From: an uncultured Ruminococcus sp. | Lineage (GTDB): Bacteria; Bacillota; Clostridia; Oscillospirales; CAG-272 | Length of the DNA stretch: 5,725 nucleotides | NCBI GenBank assembly: GCA_902778205.1 | Contig: CACYWX010000224.1 | Location: forward strand, 1 to 5,725 | Direction: 5' to 3' | Part shown: positions 5,612 to 5,725 of the stretch, piece after piece | Numbering within the stretch: the stretch's first letter is position 1 | Layout of the letters: every line of letters begins with the position of its first letter | Notes under the pieces: model-generated | Database searches by the model: none | Told to the model about the DNA's origin: nothing | Seen by the model: only the letters and a program-made list of their open reading frames with translations | Position numbers and translations under genes: made by a program

Positions 5612-5698
5612 AAAAAGGGGGCTGTTGCAAAACAGTCTGAAAGTTTTGATCGACCTTTTCCAAAAAGGTCGCAGGGTGTCGGGGCGGCGCCCTGACCC
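5612..5698 (-). repeat. Dispersed palindromic repeat, right copy (inverted)
   Basis: Reverse complement of the repeat at 2-88, with 75 of 87 positions identical by eye and a perfect 25-base core (5648-5672). The central stem is 5651-5659 with 5663-5671 around a CCA loop, and a second stem CTGTT/AACAG (5622-5626 with 5631-5635) encloses GCAA. It starts three bases after the stop codon of the second anti-sigma gene. In the plus direction none of its hairpins is followed by a T-run, so it is not a classic terminator for that operon, although the stems may protect the transcript end. Confidence 0.85.
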
Positions 5699-5716
5699 GG
5701 ACTCCGCAGAGTCCGG
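5697..5716. repeat. Perfect hairpin beyond the right repeat
   Basis: CCGGACTC (5697-5704) and GAGTCCGG (5709-5716) form an eight-base-pair perfect stem with a CGCA loop, directly next to the right dispersed repeat. It is probably a further module of the same repeat family. The matching portion next to the left copy would lie outside the window. No T-run follows within the visible sequence. Confidence 0.75.
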
Positions 5717-5725
5717 AATACCCAG

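Noticed and set aside
2..5698. Composite transposon bounded by the inverted repeats
   Set aside because: No transposase, no target-site duplication visible, and the repeats look like small dispersed palindromic elements.

Overview
The window looks like chromosomal DNA from a GC-rich low-GC-lineage Gram-positive, most likely an anaerobic clostridium of the Oscillospiraceae/Ruminococcaceae type. The reasons are the strong AAGGAGG ribosome-binding sites, the Firmicutes-like ClpP and ClpX sequences, two ECF sigma factors of kinds common in that group each with a single-pass membrane partner, and several short dispersed palindromic repeats. The genus cannot be named from this sequence alone.

Layout. 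Bases 2-88 hold a dispersed palindromic repeat. Bases 89-177 are the leader of clpP. clpP (178-762) and clpX (767-2065) form a tight two-gene operon encoding the complete ClpXP protease, with all catalytic and docking residues intact, and it ends at a clear intrinsic terminator (2086-2126). Next comes a first ECF sigma/membrane anti-sigma pair (2191-2835 and 2832-3707), overlapping by ATGA and preceded by an ECF-like promoter candidate. A 497-base non-coding stretch (3708-4204) follows. It contains two hairpins, a 132-base tandem duplication with a 55-base part kept at 54/55 identity, a terminator candidate and a second ECF-like promoter with two perfect palindromes. A second ECF sigma/anti-sigma pair (4205-4699 and 4686-5609), overlapping by 14 bases, comes next. 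The window ends in a second copy of the first repeat, in opposite orientation (5612-5698), followed by a perfect hairpin.

How the parts may work together. Each sigma factor is probably held at the membrane by the protein encoded just after it. The two sigma factors belong to different classes and the cytoplasmic tails of the two partners are unrelated by eye. Their outer domains, however, clearly share ancestry (SWxxAAxWLDCG, IPLNxE...IYNGG, AHFxxxGxxYRxS, VVEG). The arrangement suggests one type of extracytoplasmic sensor wired to two different sigma outputs. The neighbouring ClpXP is the kind of protease that, in Bacillus subtilis SigW/RsiW, finishes the destruction of a cleaved anti-sigma factor. 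A functional link here is an inference from position and from the alanine-rich membrane segments, not something the sequence proves.

Most surprising features: the paired sensors with swapped cytoplasmic halves, the inverted 87-base repeats that frame the whole 5.5-kb block, and the unevenly conserved tandem duplication between the two sigma operons.
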